Positions 21,650 to 31,334 of a stretch of DNA of 52,629 bases are shown piece by piece. The notes below the pieces were generated by a model. The model made no database searches. It was given only the letters and a program-made list of their open reading frames with translations, and was not told the DNA's origin. Origin of the DNA: Fragilaria crotonensis (lineage: Eukaryota > Bacillariophyta > Fragilariophyceae > Fragilariales > Fragilariaceae); assembly GCA_022925895.1 (NCBI GenBank), contig JAKSYS010000437.1:1-52629 (forward strand), written 5' to 3'. The stretch's first letter is position 1. Each line of letters begins with the position of its first letter. A program made the translations under genes and the position numbers.

Positions 21650-23496
21650 TCACAAAAAAGCATTGTCTCCAGACACATTGCCGAGAACAGCTTCATCATT
21701 GGCAGCAGCTAGCATGGTGTCCTTCCACTGCCTTCCGCCACCATGGTCATCCATATCCAAAATGTTGCTGCCAGACACTTTGTCAAGAACATCATCATCA
21801 TTCCAAGCAAGCATGGTGTCTGCAGTGCCGCTTGTCTCCAACTGCCCTCTCTCGATGTCCATATCCACAAAGGTATCCCCAAATAGGTCATAGTGTACAT
21901 GTCCTTCAAGAAATAACCCTGTTGGCGGTGGAGGTATAAACCGCTGGTCACCGACAAAATTGTTGTTGCGGAATGTTCTTGGTGAATCAAGAAGTGACGA
22001 GACATGTTGGTCAAACTCCAACATCATATTGTTGAGCACCACAGAAATCGAATCAGAGTGTGGAGCATCGTCAACATTTTCTTTGTCAGAGGTACTGCAA
22101 CCATAGTTGCTTGCCGTTCCGTCACTACTATGGGGACTTGGTGTACTAAGTGCACTAACACCGCTAGAGCCACCAGGTGCTAACATTATCAGCACAAGAG
22201 CGAGCAAGCACAAGAAAAGAAGCTGAGCAAGATGCAACAATCAAGTTAATTCACAGCTTATGGATTTTCATACCTTCGTTGAGGGCATTCACCAATTCAT
22301 CCTCATCCGTGAATTTTTCTTCCTGTTTGTCAAACACTCGTTCGGCAGCTTCAACCAAATGAAGCTTCCAAACAACACGGCAGTGCATTGTTTCATACTC
22401 CTTTTCGCCCAAAATTACTGTGTTTTCATAAGGCTCGGATTTCATCTTGATCAATCCATCGGTGGCACCAGGAGAGTAAATCAAGTTTGAAAGAGTCATG
22501 TAGCCAGGGAATGAGAGGACAATGTTCTTGGAAGTGCGCTCTTCACTATCCTGGATTGCGTGGCGCGAGACGTCACGCGCATCTTGGAGTTTTTCGCAGA
22601 AACGAGAACGCAACTTCTCTTTGTCAGCGAGAATTTTGTGGTCATCTCGGTAAGATGCACACAGACCCGGTGCCTTGATGAACACGTGATGATTATCTGG
22701 CAGTAAGTACGCGCGGTAAAGTCCTTTCTTCACATCACGAACATCCACATTCATTTCAATTGCATAGCCATTGTGGAACTTTCCATCGGTCTTGACACCC
22801 ATGAAGTTGAACACTTGAACTTCCCTGTTCTTCTCTGGACGGTCAATGTTGACTTCAATCTCAACTACATTGGCACGCAGGTAAGATACAGGACTCTTGT
22901 GCTGTAGTTGCAAAAATGAGAAATTCGCACTCACCAAAATCATTGGAATCCAAAGCGCGCTGGATGTGCGCAGCCGTTTTACTTGTGCTTACAGGTTTTG
23001 CAATTGTCATAGCAGACGACAACATGATGGTGCTGACTGGTGGTGGTGATTCAAATGCTGGCGGCTCCTGGTTAGGAACTGCTGGGGATAATGATCTGCG
23101 GAAGTAGTGGTGGGAGGAGTCGGATGAGTTTGCTCGTTCCAGTGTCGTGGAAGCCGGAGGATGGGCGAAGGAATGAGGGATGTGATTTCTTTCCTCTCCG
23201 ACAATGGCAAGGTACTTCAATTGAACAGCCTGAAACCGCTCAAGGGTTAACAGTTTCCACTTATTTACCTTGTTCTGCACACGTCTTTGCTGGATTGTGT
23301 TTGGATTACCGTATGTCTCTGGAAAGCGGTCACAAAGATTCTTGATAGAGAAAGTGTGGATGCCGCCCCTCTCTTCTATGTCTCTTAAAAGCTTGCGGAT
23401 GACAGGTTTGCCAAGTCCTTTGCGATGAGAATTGGGACTTCCAAAGGGTTGTTGGATTGTTGATTCGTCTGATGGGCTGTTGGGGTTGACTTCCAT
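21650..23496 (-). CDS. Three-exon lineage-specific protein, 560 aa
   Basis: Exons 23496-22935, 22864-22274 and 22179-21650 join in frame to 560 residues. Both introns are clean: 22934-22865 (gtgagt...tgtag, 70 bp) and 22273-22180 (gtatga...gttag, 94 bp). Exon 1 has a helical segment (KGLGKPVIRKLLRDIEERGG to QNKVNKWKLL) resembling the short helical modules common in diatom proteins, then a Ser/Pro-rich linker. Exon 2 starts NDF|VEIEVNIDRPEKNREVQVF and holds a compact domain with MNVDVRDVKKGLYRAYLLPD and YRDDHKIL. Exon 3 is Ser/Asp-rich and probably disordered. No known domain was recognised. The start is the first ATG after an in-frame GTG; an upstream acceptor-like ttccag at about 23517 leaves room for another 5' exon. 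Function unknown. Confidence 0.7.
22180..22273 (-). other. Intron 2 of the 560-aa gene
   Basis: Donor AACGAAG|GTATGA and acceptor AATGTTAG|CACCTGG; 94 bp; phase 1. Without splicing exon 2 would end within a few codons, and the exon 3 frame continues with GGSSGVSALS. Confidence 0.65.
22865..22934 (-). other. Intron 1 of the 560-aa gene
   Basis: Donor GATTTTG|GTGAGTG and acceptor CCAATGTAG|TTGAGATT; 70 bp; phase 1. Splicing joins two long frames that otherwise overlap out of register. Confidence 0.75.
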
Positions 23497-23589
23497 TGAC
23501 ACCGCCACTTTCCTGGAAGGAAAAATTGTGTGAAAAAGTTGAACTTGTGAAATATTTATGATGAGGATTCGAAGTTGTCATTGGTCACA

Positions 23590-24034
23590 GGCCCTCAGTT
23601 ACTGCAAAACAATAGGAACCTTGTAGTAGGAGTGCATGGAAGCTTTTGAAATCGTCTTCTTGTACACAGGGTACTACCGGTAGAAAGGATATGAACTCGG
23701 AAGAAGTCAACTTCAAACCTTCTACCGCCAATCCCCCAACAACAACATGAGAGTACATTATATGGTTGAATGTTTACGAGATGCGATCATTGTCACTCCA
23801 GCCATGGCAAATACTAGCTAGTGCTAGTACCCCCCAGCAGGCCAAGCATCAATACAGCAAGAAGACGTGAACTTTGAATTTACGCCGCCAATCCACTAAT
23901 GCCTGTGCCGGTGTTACATCATGCTGGATTTTGGTAGCAATCCATACGCATACAATAGTTACGCCATTTTGGTAAGTATACTACTACTAGCGTAGTTGTT
24001 CTCCAAGCAGTAGGCCAATTATCAACGTACTTAA
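23590..24034. other. Intergenic, weak internal duplication
   Basis: Two related stretches (around 23695-23735 with gaagtcaacttcaaa...cgccaatcc and 23863-23900 with gacgtgaactttgaa...cgccaatcc) suggest an old tandem duplication. No gene is seen. Confidence 0.35.
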
Positions 24035-24559
24035 CTACTTATTCTTGGTTCCATATTGAAAGTTGAGCTTCAACCGACGCACTTCCTGGTGTATGTGTTT
24101 TCGAAAGACCTCAAGAGGATAATCGCCGTATTCAGTTCTAGTGCCATGCAACTGCATGGGGGTCATCCGTTCGTGATTCTTTGCAGCAACATCAACTTTC
24201 AAAAGGCGTTCTGCTTCTGAGCCATTCCAGCGCGGCTCGCCTCGATGATTGTGTGACGGCACTGGGAACTGGAGCCTGTCATTCACTAGAGCATTAAGCT
24301 CATCGTCAGCTCGCCCCACTTTTGTGCGGTGCTGCTTTTGCATAGCTCGAAGTCGCGGTGGGAATTTCTTGTATAGAAATCCAGAAAACTCTCGTCGTGG
24401 AAGGCAGAAGGTATTCCATATAGCCAGTGGGGTCATTGCATCCTGCTCAGCTGGCAAGTCACCGGATACCAGAAGCAGATGAAGAACCTTCTGAGCCTCA
24501 CTACCCCTCCAGGGATGAGGCTCAGTAGCAGAGGCAGTCGATGGTTTTACTCCACTCAT
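24035..24559 (-). CDS. Hypothetical protein with two related helical modules, 174 aa
   Basis: The ATG is at 24559-24557. Two similar halves can be seen: WRGSEAQKVLHLLLVSGDL...MTPLAIWNTF...FSGFLYKKFPPRLRAMQKQ and WNGSEAERLLKVDVAAKNHERMTP...RTEYGDYPLEVFRKHIHQE. Each has the pattern W-x-GSEA-x-x-LL, then M-TP, then an aromatic helix rich in K/R. Such modules recur in diatom proteins without known function and resemble the helical part of exon 1 in the neighbouring 560-aa gene on the same strand, so the two may be related or once formed one locus. A complete frame without introns. A role in DNA or protein binding is possible but not shown. Confidence 0.6.
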   Translation of the reverse strand: MSGVKPSTASATEPHPWRGSEAQKVLHLLLVSGDLPAEQDAMTPLAIWNTFCLPRREFSGFLYKKFPPRLRAMQKQHRTKVGRADDELNALVNDRLQFPVPSHNHRGEPRWNGSEAERLLKVDVAAKNHERMTPMQLHGTRTEYGDYPLEVFRKHIHQEVRRLKLNFQYGTKNK

Positions 24560-24671
24560 TGTACCGTGCCGCCGTCGTGTTTGTCACAAAAAGCAACACA
24601 GCTGATATGAAAAATATCACGAGCTCGTCCGCAAGATTAATCTTTTTGTGGGAGGGCTCAGGAAGAGCTTT

Positions 24672-24866
24672 GCGCATGAGCATTTTGCTCAGGCTGAGCA
24701 TTTTACTTCAGAATTTTGCATACCATGAGCATATTGCTTCAGCTTTTCGCTCACCCTGAGCATTTTGCTCATGTGCATTTCGCTCACGATCATTTTGAAG
24801 GATGAGCAAACGCTCGCTGCAATCAGTATTTCATTCATGCGCGTTTCGCTCGACCTGAGCATTTCG
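24672..24866. repeat. GAGCATTTTGCTC palindrome cluster, copy B
   Basis: About nine imperfect units (tgagcattttgctcaggc, tgagcatattgcttcagc, tgagcattttgctcatg and others) about 20 bp apart, the same family as 9977-10125. It starts about 110 bp upstream of the 174-aa gene. Confidence 0.7.
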
Positions 24867-25915
24867 ATCTACGTACTACGTAGTTGATACAATACTGGCT
24901 TGTACATGGATATCCCTTTTTTTGCTTATGCATGTACGTATGATATACCCTACTGCCCACAGAGAAACAGCTCGAAGAATGCCAGAGATATAAACATCGT
25001 AAAAGGTCGTTTTTGGTATTCGGAGTAATCAGCTCGTACTCCGTACATACAATCAGATGACGTTGTGGACATTACTATCTACTCGCATACTGCATTCAGT
25101 ACCAGTACTAATCCTGACGAGCAGATTTTCCGGAACCTCCAGCACGCGTTACTGTTCGCATATATAAGTTATGCACGAGTGTAAATAAATCATATGTTTC
25201 TAATTTACCTACTGAGTACAGACCGTGTACTTTCTACCGTACCATACACCGTACACGGCTACATTGCACTCGGTACATATCATAAGTCCTTGCCAATCAG
25301 AATTTAAGTAGAACGCACGGTCATGAGACGCTCCAGCTTGCAGAATCTACTAATAGTAGCAGTATGGGCCTATAGCTGGTTGCATCATGATGATGATTTT
25401 CGTAGGATGCGTAGACCCTCGTATGGATTTATTTGACATTTAACGATTCTACGTACTGAGCCATACTAAACATCTCGTTCTTAATTTTTTTGGAAAGCAT
25501 GGCGCGTGAGACCCTCGTATGGCATTTCCACAATGAGCGCAGCGGCATGTTCACCGATGTTGCCATAACTTTGTGAATTTCATTGCTGCAGTATTTCCAT
25601 GAACGGTTTTCATTCATGGACTTGAACACAAGTCTATAAACTCTCGTGGAAATACGGCAGCTCAAAAAACAACGGAGATCTTGAGAGATCTTTGAGCGCC
25701 ATTGTGAGACGAACGAAGCGTGCAATTTGCCGTGATAATTTTAGTTCGACAGGGTTAAAGCTATTCTTTTGTACTAGGGTCTACGTGGGCTACTATAAGT
25801 TTTCATTTATTGCAACCAGCCGTATTGCCTATTGTCATCAAAATCAACACCTGATCTAGTCGTACGGGAGGAAAAGTGTCCTTTTGCGGCAATCCGAACT
25901 CTCAAACCGACAACA
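24867..25915. other. Gene-poor, GTAC-rich
   Basis: No supported gene. A minus-strand frame from 25725 to 25429 lacks an early ATG (first ATG gives about 65 aa) but has protein-like composition; family unknown. Many GTAC/AGTACT words at 24865-25320. Confidence 0.3.
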
Positions 25916-27130
25916 ATGGCCTGTGCCCTGGGAAGAAAAGTGAGAACTGGTTTGATCTCTCAACATTTGGATCTCCTCTCCAGTGATAACCCAAAGATGA
26001 AGACACTTCGCTTGTCGTTACCCGAGGTCGAACACGATTTGCTTCGAGCGTACATGAGGACTGTTCGTGACCATAAATACTTGGAAGACCTTTGGCTTGA
26101 TGGGGATGACATAGAAATCGATATTGCCCACTCCTTGGCAACGTCTCTGCGCGTCAACACTAATCTACGGATTCTGAGGCTTCGCAAATGCCCGATCAAT
26201 GGTTACGGTGCATCAACAATATTCGATGCCATTCGTGACAGCAAAACCCTCGAAGAGCTCTACTTGGAACGTAATGACATTTGCGATTACGCCGTCAAGT
26301 CCCTCTGCTCCATGATTCGCTGCAATAAGTCCTCAAGGTATTGTGCATTGACGACAATCCGATAGGAGCCTATTGCATGCGTAGTGTCCAGAAGCGCTGC
26401 GTCAGAACACGAGCCTGGAAGTACTGAATTGCACCGAGGGTGTATTGGTGGACCACTCTATGCAGAGGCGATCGGACGGATGGTCTTACGCAACAAGACT
26501 TTGAAACGATTGCATTTAATGAATACAAAACTGAGGTCGAGTGATATTGTGATCTTGGCGAAGCATTTGGAACAAAACAAAACGCTGGAGCATCTAGTCG
26601 TGGTGGGGTCACGAATCGGTGTAGACGCAGGGATTGCATTGGGCGAACTTGCGAAGCGCACCAAAACGTTGAAAGGACTGCGCTTATGTGGAAATAGCTT
26701 GAAAGATGAAGGGTTTATCGCAATTTTGGAGGGAGTGAAACTGAACAAGAGTCTAACCGGATTCCGCGTGATGATGAATACTCTGACAAACATAGGTGTG
26801 CAAGCCTTGGTTGACGCTGCGGTCAATCATCCCATACTGCGAGAAATTGACGTATCTTGCAACCGCATCAAGGAAAGTGGAGGAAAGATGCTGGTTGATT
26901 TGTTGGAGCGAAACGACCGCATCGTCACCCTCGGAATGTATGGAAATGATATAGGTTTGCAACTGGAGATGATTTCGTACTGGCAACGTTTGAACGAAGC
27001 TGGTCGCAGGTTGGTCAAAGTTCCTAATCTTTCAAGAAATGAATTCTTTGACCTGGTCGTCAAGCATAAATCGGAAACGGACGCAATATTTTTCTTCCTG
27101 CGCGCGAGGCCAGATATGATGAACGTTTGA
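25916..27130 (+). pseudogene. Leucine-rich-repeat (RNI-like) protein, frame-broken
   Basis: The ATG at 25916 gives MACALGRKVRTGL. Ribonuclease-inhibitor-type repeats of about 28 residues follow, each with L-x-x-L-x-L then N/C: LEDLWLDGDDI, LRILRLRKCPINGYGA, LEELYLERNDI, LKRLHLMNTKL, LEHLVVVGSRI, LKGLRLCGNSL, LREIDVSCNRI. These make curved solenoids used for protein binding. The frame shifts near 26335 (L|KVLCIDDNPIGAYC moves to another frame), near 26393 (one G short before GCG CTG CGT) and near 26440. The C-terminus (QRLNEAGRRLVKVPNLSRNEFFDLV) is intact to TGA at 27128. Stramenopile genomes carry large families of such cytosolic LRR proteins; partner unknown. Either a pseudogene or a gene with assembly indels. 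Confidence 0.75.
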
Positions 27131-27640
27131 AAATATCGAAGCAGTCGAGTCTCCTTAGTACGAGGTACCTGGAATTTTCAACACTGCACTAGAAAAACTG
27201 GTGTCGACGGTGCGTGTTTGATCTTGTGTTGTTCGCCATGTCCCATAGGTTCTAGAACGATGAAGTTCTCTGAATCCTATTACACTGTGATTTGGTGGAG
27301 TCACCATCCACACAGCATGTCGCGGTTGTCCGTATCCTGGTCGTGAATCAACGCGGGAATTATGGGGATTGTAGGTAGCTGGCGGAGAACGCAACGTGTC
27401 CTGTCAATTGTTCATGTAGGATGTATACTGCATGCATAGACTGTACTCTTAGTAGACTATAGACTATGGCGAATGTTTGCATAGACATCAGAGACGATAG
27501 GATTCTGGCTGTTGTAGTAAAGATCATTATTGTGTGTTATAGACCATAGATTATAGATTATTGTTGACTCTCGAATTAAGACTAATGCTGCTATAGACCA
27601 CAGACCGTATGAAACATTCAATGTATACAGTATACAGTAC
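27131..27640. other. Intergenic
   Basis: No gene supported. 27430-27610 has repeated tagactatagactat / gaccatagatta words, a low-complexity stretch. Confidence 0.4.
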
Positions 27641-27642
27641 TA
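27641..27642. repeat. TA target duplication, left
   Basis: TA immediately outside the left inverted repeat; matched by TA at 30785-30786, as expected for Tc1/mariner/pogo insertion. Confidence 0.75.
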
Positions 27643-27856
27643 CCGTAAAACTCTCTGGTTAAGACCCAGGAATTGTGCGGGTTTTGACACTTTTTTTGCG
27701 GGGTGGGTCTTAACCTACGTAAACCAAGAGCAAGATTCCGTCCAAATGTGCGCCATAAAAAAGTCTTTTTACCTACTTGTTATTTGGCGCGCGTTTGTGA
27801 AACGTGACTGTTGCGTTCGTTCACAGTTTTGTTTGTTGACATCGTTCTTGTCCATA

Positions 27857-29681
27857 ATGGATGGGACTACTACTCCTACTCTTAGTAACAGCAGCAGAAG
27901 GAGGCGTTTCGCGAACTTTGAGAGGCTTGCAATCGTTAGGAATGTGAGAAGGCGCGTAGAGGCAGGTGAATCTATCAGGGCCGCATGTCGAGCACTCAAC
28001 ATAATTCCGAAACAGTACAGAGAATGGTCGACAATTTCAAGGACCATGATGGAACACGGCAACTCAAAGGCAAAGAGTACAGCTAAGGGTCCTACTTCAG
28101 TCCTAGCGCCAATTGAAAATGATCTACTCAAATTCATCTTTGAACTAAGAGAACAAGGGTTTGCGGTTTCTATTTCTACTGTCGTCATTCAAGCTTCTCG
28201 ATTGATGGCGGAGTTCCAACGAAAATCAAGCCGGGCAAGGTATCAAAGTGTACGGAGGTGGATCAGAAAACACAGTCTCGTCCACAGGATGGGAACACAT
28301 GAAAGCCAGCGATCCCCATCCGAGACTGCAGGTTTGGCTCAAGATTACGTGCGAACAATCCGTCCAAAACTTATACAGAGCAACCGTCATGAAGATTTTA
28401 TCCTTAATATGGATCAAACACCTGTTCCATTTACATTCAATGCGAAGAGTACGCTTGAGTTAGCGGGACAGCGAACAATTCACATTCGAAAGTCAACAAG
28501 CGACACAAAGAGGGTAACATGTGCCATGACAGTGTCTGCAAGCGGTCGTGTACTTACCCCATTACTTGTTTTTAAAGGAGCTCCAAATGGTCGCATTGAA
28601 AAAACGAATTCGTCACTTATCCAGATGACATAGTGTACGCATGCCAAGGCAATGCATGGATGGATGAAAGAGTGATGCATTTATGGATCGAGAGAATCTT
28701 GAAGCCGTACGTAGACCAGGCACCTCCTGGAATTGTTCCGCTGCTGTTGCTTGACTCGTACCGCTGTCACATGATGAAATCGACTGTAAACGCAATCGAG
28801 GATTTGGGTGTTGAGGTCGAACACATTCCTGGTGGTTGCACTTCTCTGTGCCAACCGGTTGATGTTGGCGTTAATAAACCATTCAAATCCAGATTGCGCA
28901 AACTGTGGGAGGAATGGATGATTAGTACTGGTTTACACCAAGGGAAAATCGATCCACCGACCAGAAAACACATCGCTGAATGGTGTTCGACTTCTTGTCG
29001 TGACTTACCTGCACAGATGGTAAGGAATGCATGGCGTCATGGAACGTACAGCTATTATCCTTCAGTGCAGGAGGAAGAGCATGCAGCCGACCAGCGTCAG
29101 GAGGACGAGCATGCAGCCGACGACGACGAAGTCAACACCTTTGTCAGAAACGGAATCAACTGTCCTGTGGAGCAGCAGGTTAACAGCGATGATGAGAGTC
29201 GTGATGAGAACGATGACGATGCCAGTGATGATGACGAGATGCTGAGAAATCATTCGAGCCTCTCCTTTCTTACCATGGAGGCAACCAGCAAGCGCACAAC
29301 CAGCAGCAGGAGGAAGAGCAGCACGCCACCGCCGACGAGCAGGAAGTTAACGACGACACCTTCAGAAACCGAAACGACAATCCTTTCCAGCAGCAACAGG
29401 CTAACGATGAGGATGATGGGAGTGGTGATCATGAGTACAATAGCAGCGATGACGAGACGAGAAATCATTCGGAGCCCCTCCTTTCTTACCATCATGAAGA
29501 CAACCAACCGCACATCCATGGGCACATTCTTGGCGAGACAAACAATGGGACATTAAACAAGAATATCATCATCGCCGGTACTAATTCTCACATCACATCA
29601 GAATCTTTTCCGCCACTGCCTGACACGTTGCAACTTGTTCAACTTCTGCAAGAAGTCCAGCACGCAAACAGGCAGGAGTGA
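27857..29681 (+). pseudogene. Pogo/Tc1-type DDE transposase, two frame breaks
   Basis: Starts at ATG 27857 (MDGTTTPTLSNSS). Residues about 20-60 form a helix-turn-helix (RRVEAGESIRAACRALNI...YREWSTI), followed by a second DNA-binding segment (YQSVRRWIRKHSL). The DDE catalytic core shows FILNMDQTPVPF (first Asp), PLLLLDSYRCHM (second Asp) and TSLCQPVDVGVNKPFK (third Asp). A Gln/Asp/Glu-rich tail with HAADQRQEDEHAADDDE follows. One break lies in the A6 run at 28598-28606 (RIEK...then NEFVTYPDD in the next frame), another near 29258, where one G is missing before EPLLSYH. With both breaks allowed, the tail ends at TGA 29679-29681. Family assignment rests on the motif order and the TA/TIR structure. 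Confidence 0.85.
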
Positions 29682-29691
29682 GCAACAAGAT

Positions 29692-29775
29692 CAACAACAT
29701 CACGACTCGGAGCCCCTCCTCTCTCAGTACGTACAACAACATCACAACTCGGAGCCCCTCCTCTCTCAGTACGTA
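29692..29775. repeat. 42-bp tandem duplication in the transposon
   Basis: Two direct copies (29692-29733, 29734-29775) that differ at one base (cgactcgg/caactcgg), just after the transposase stop. Part of the unit (cggagcccctcct) resembles coding sequence near 29470, so it may be a duplicated piece of the tail. Confidence 0.8.
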
Positions 29776-29801
29776 CCATAATTAACATGTTAGCTAGTTT
29801 G

Positions 29802-30326
29802 TCACTCTTGTTGTTTCTGTTGCTTGTTTGCTGCAGAACTGTCGTTCTTCTCGCTGCAGGTGCGTTTTCGGTTGTCACTACTACCGGTTGCACCCTCCTC
29901 GTCACGACTGTCAATAAGAACAGCCTCACAGCAACCGCAATTTCGAACGTTCTTGCGTCGTTTTGTAGGGCTTTCAGACCCTTCGTATACATCTACCACT
30001 TGTGCAATACGCCCATCATACAGTTGCCACTGCTTCATGAGGTGACGCGGAAGAAATCCAACACGACAGCGATCAATTCCGTCACTAATCCAATAGACAG
30101 CAAGCGCGGATTCCTCTTTCCCTGTATCACCAATGATCTGCATGTGGCGTATCCGCACAACGGAGTCTTCCTGCAACACCGTACCACAAACATCATGTTC
30201 CTCGCAGGAGCGTCCACGATCACTCCTCCCAGTACCAACAATCTCAACCGTGACACCGCACGGATGTATTGGTGGACTGTTGGCCCTGGTGCTTGCGTTT
30301 CTTCCTGCGGATGGTGACATGGACAT
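29802..30326 (-). CDS. Second gene of the pogo-like element, unknown function
   Basis: 174 aa, ATG at 30326. It lies inside the inverted repeats and converges on the transposase. Conserved-looking core: CGVTVEIVGTGRSDRGRSCE, VVRIRHMQIIG, ESALAVYWISDGIDRCRVGF and LPRHLMKQWQLYDGRIAQVV; then a basic KRRK and a CGCC motif; then a charged, Gln-rich tail. The compact beta-rich core with a conserved LPRHL helix suggests a folded domain, but I cannot name it. It could be a cargo protein that helps integration, blocks host silencing or aids nuclear entry; none is shown. The frame is intact although its partner transposase is not. Confidence 0.6.
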   Translation of the reverse strand: MSMSPSAGRNASTRANSPPIHPCGVTVEIVGTGRSDRGRSCEEHDVCGTVLQEDSVVRIRHMQIIGDTGKEESALAVYWISDGIDRCRVGFLPRHLMKQWQLYDGRIAQVVDVYEGSESPTKRRKNVRNCGCCEAVLIDSRDEEGATGSSDNRKRTCSEKNDSSAANKQQKQQE

Positions 30327-30784
30327 GGTGAGTGACTCATCAACAAATGAACAGACAACAGAAAGCAGAGGCAGGGGTTGTTGCTCTCATGTCACTTTTG
30401 ATTGCTTGCGACAGCGTTGTTTTGTGCACAGCAATTGCAAAATGCTTCAACAAATTTCTATGGGGTCGTGTTTGATCCATTGAAAATTGTGTGTGCAAGC
30501 ACGCATGGTTTGTTTTGGCCAAAAATGTCTGTTGGCACCCATAGGAATCCGTCAAAATCATTGTGATTCACCTATATCTTCGAATAGAAATCATTCGTAA
30601 CGTCGTCTGATTATATAAGTGTTGTATATGGAATTGAAGCCCTTTTCGTCCTCTTTTCGGTCGTGTTGTCCATTCTAGTTAGAATGAAGTACTACTGGAT
30701 TGGCATGCACATGTACGGAAAACATCCCTTTTTGGAGGGAGTGGGTCTTATCCTACGAGGGGTCTTAACCAGAGAGTTTTACGG

Positions 30785-30786
30785 TA
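30785..30786. repeat. TA target duplication, right
   Basis: Matches 27641-27642. Confidence 0.75.
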
Positions 30787-31334
30787 GTGTAGTGCATCAT
30801 TATCTGAACTGCGTACTCCAGTAGAAAGAGGTCTGTGGTCAATTCGCGCAGTGTTCTAAGCTCATTTTTTGCCGTCAATTGAGAATTGAGAGTAAAACAC
30901 CGAAGTACTAGTACTACCGGTAGTACTGTATTTCCGATAACGAAATGTGCGTATCTACGTGGGTTTCGGCTTATTTAGAGAACGTCATGTGGTCCTCCCA
31001 TGCTATAGCCTGATGGACAGTTGTCTGTTGTCTGTGCTTCCGAACAAGTTGAAAGATGGCGCAGGCGCTTGCGCGCAGCGCACAGCGCATCGGCGATATG
31101 GTCCAGGCTCAAGGCTGACCAATTATATGGCATTGGGAAAAACGCTGCTTTATTGTAGTCGACCCGAAGGGTTTCATTACAAAGTACTGGTGTTGAACCA
31201 TTTCATATTTCAACAACAGATTGACTTGTGCTCACTTCACGTGCTTCGTTGGGGTGTTTCTGGCTTCTCTCGTTGCGATCTTTTTTTATCCAAGAAAGTC
31301 TTTTCGGAATAGCACATCATCGGTATCTGCCAAA
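30787..31334. other. Upstream region of CDC16
   Basis: No gene. Contains the palindrome agtactaccggtagtact around 30910-30927. In-frame codons upstream of the chosen CDC16 start include a hydrophobic run but no ATG. Confidence 0.4.

Larger units (their letters stand above)
27643..30784 (+). mobile_element. Pogo-like DNA transposon, 3142 bp
   Basis: The left terminal inverted repeat 27643-27667 starts ccgtaaaactctctggttaa; the right repeat 30760-30784 is its exact reverse complement over 25 bases. TA flanks both ends. Just inside, a related word gtgggtctta(a/t)cctacg occurs at 27702-27719 and 30740-30757 in the same orientation. Cargo is a DDE transposase on plus and an unrelated 174-aa frame on minus, converging on each other. 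Perfect inverted repeats imply a young copy, although the transposase frame is broken twice. Confidence 0.9.

Noticed and set aside
23239-23277. 39-bp intron (gtaaat...ttcag) in exon 1 of the 560-aa gene
   Set aside because: Length is a multiple of three and the sequence continues the helix (NKVNKWKLLTLERFQ); too short compared with other introns here.
9977-24866. CRISPR array (short spaced repeats)
   Set aside because: Units are palindromic with ~20-bp period and no unique spacers, in a eukaryotic genome.
29062-29525. Hydrophobic minus-strand frames
   Set aside because: Antisense shadow of the Asp/Glu/Gln-rich transposase tail, which gives Val/Leu/Ile on the other strand.
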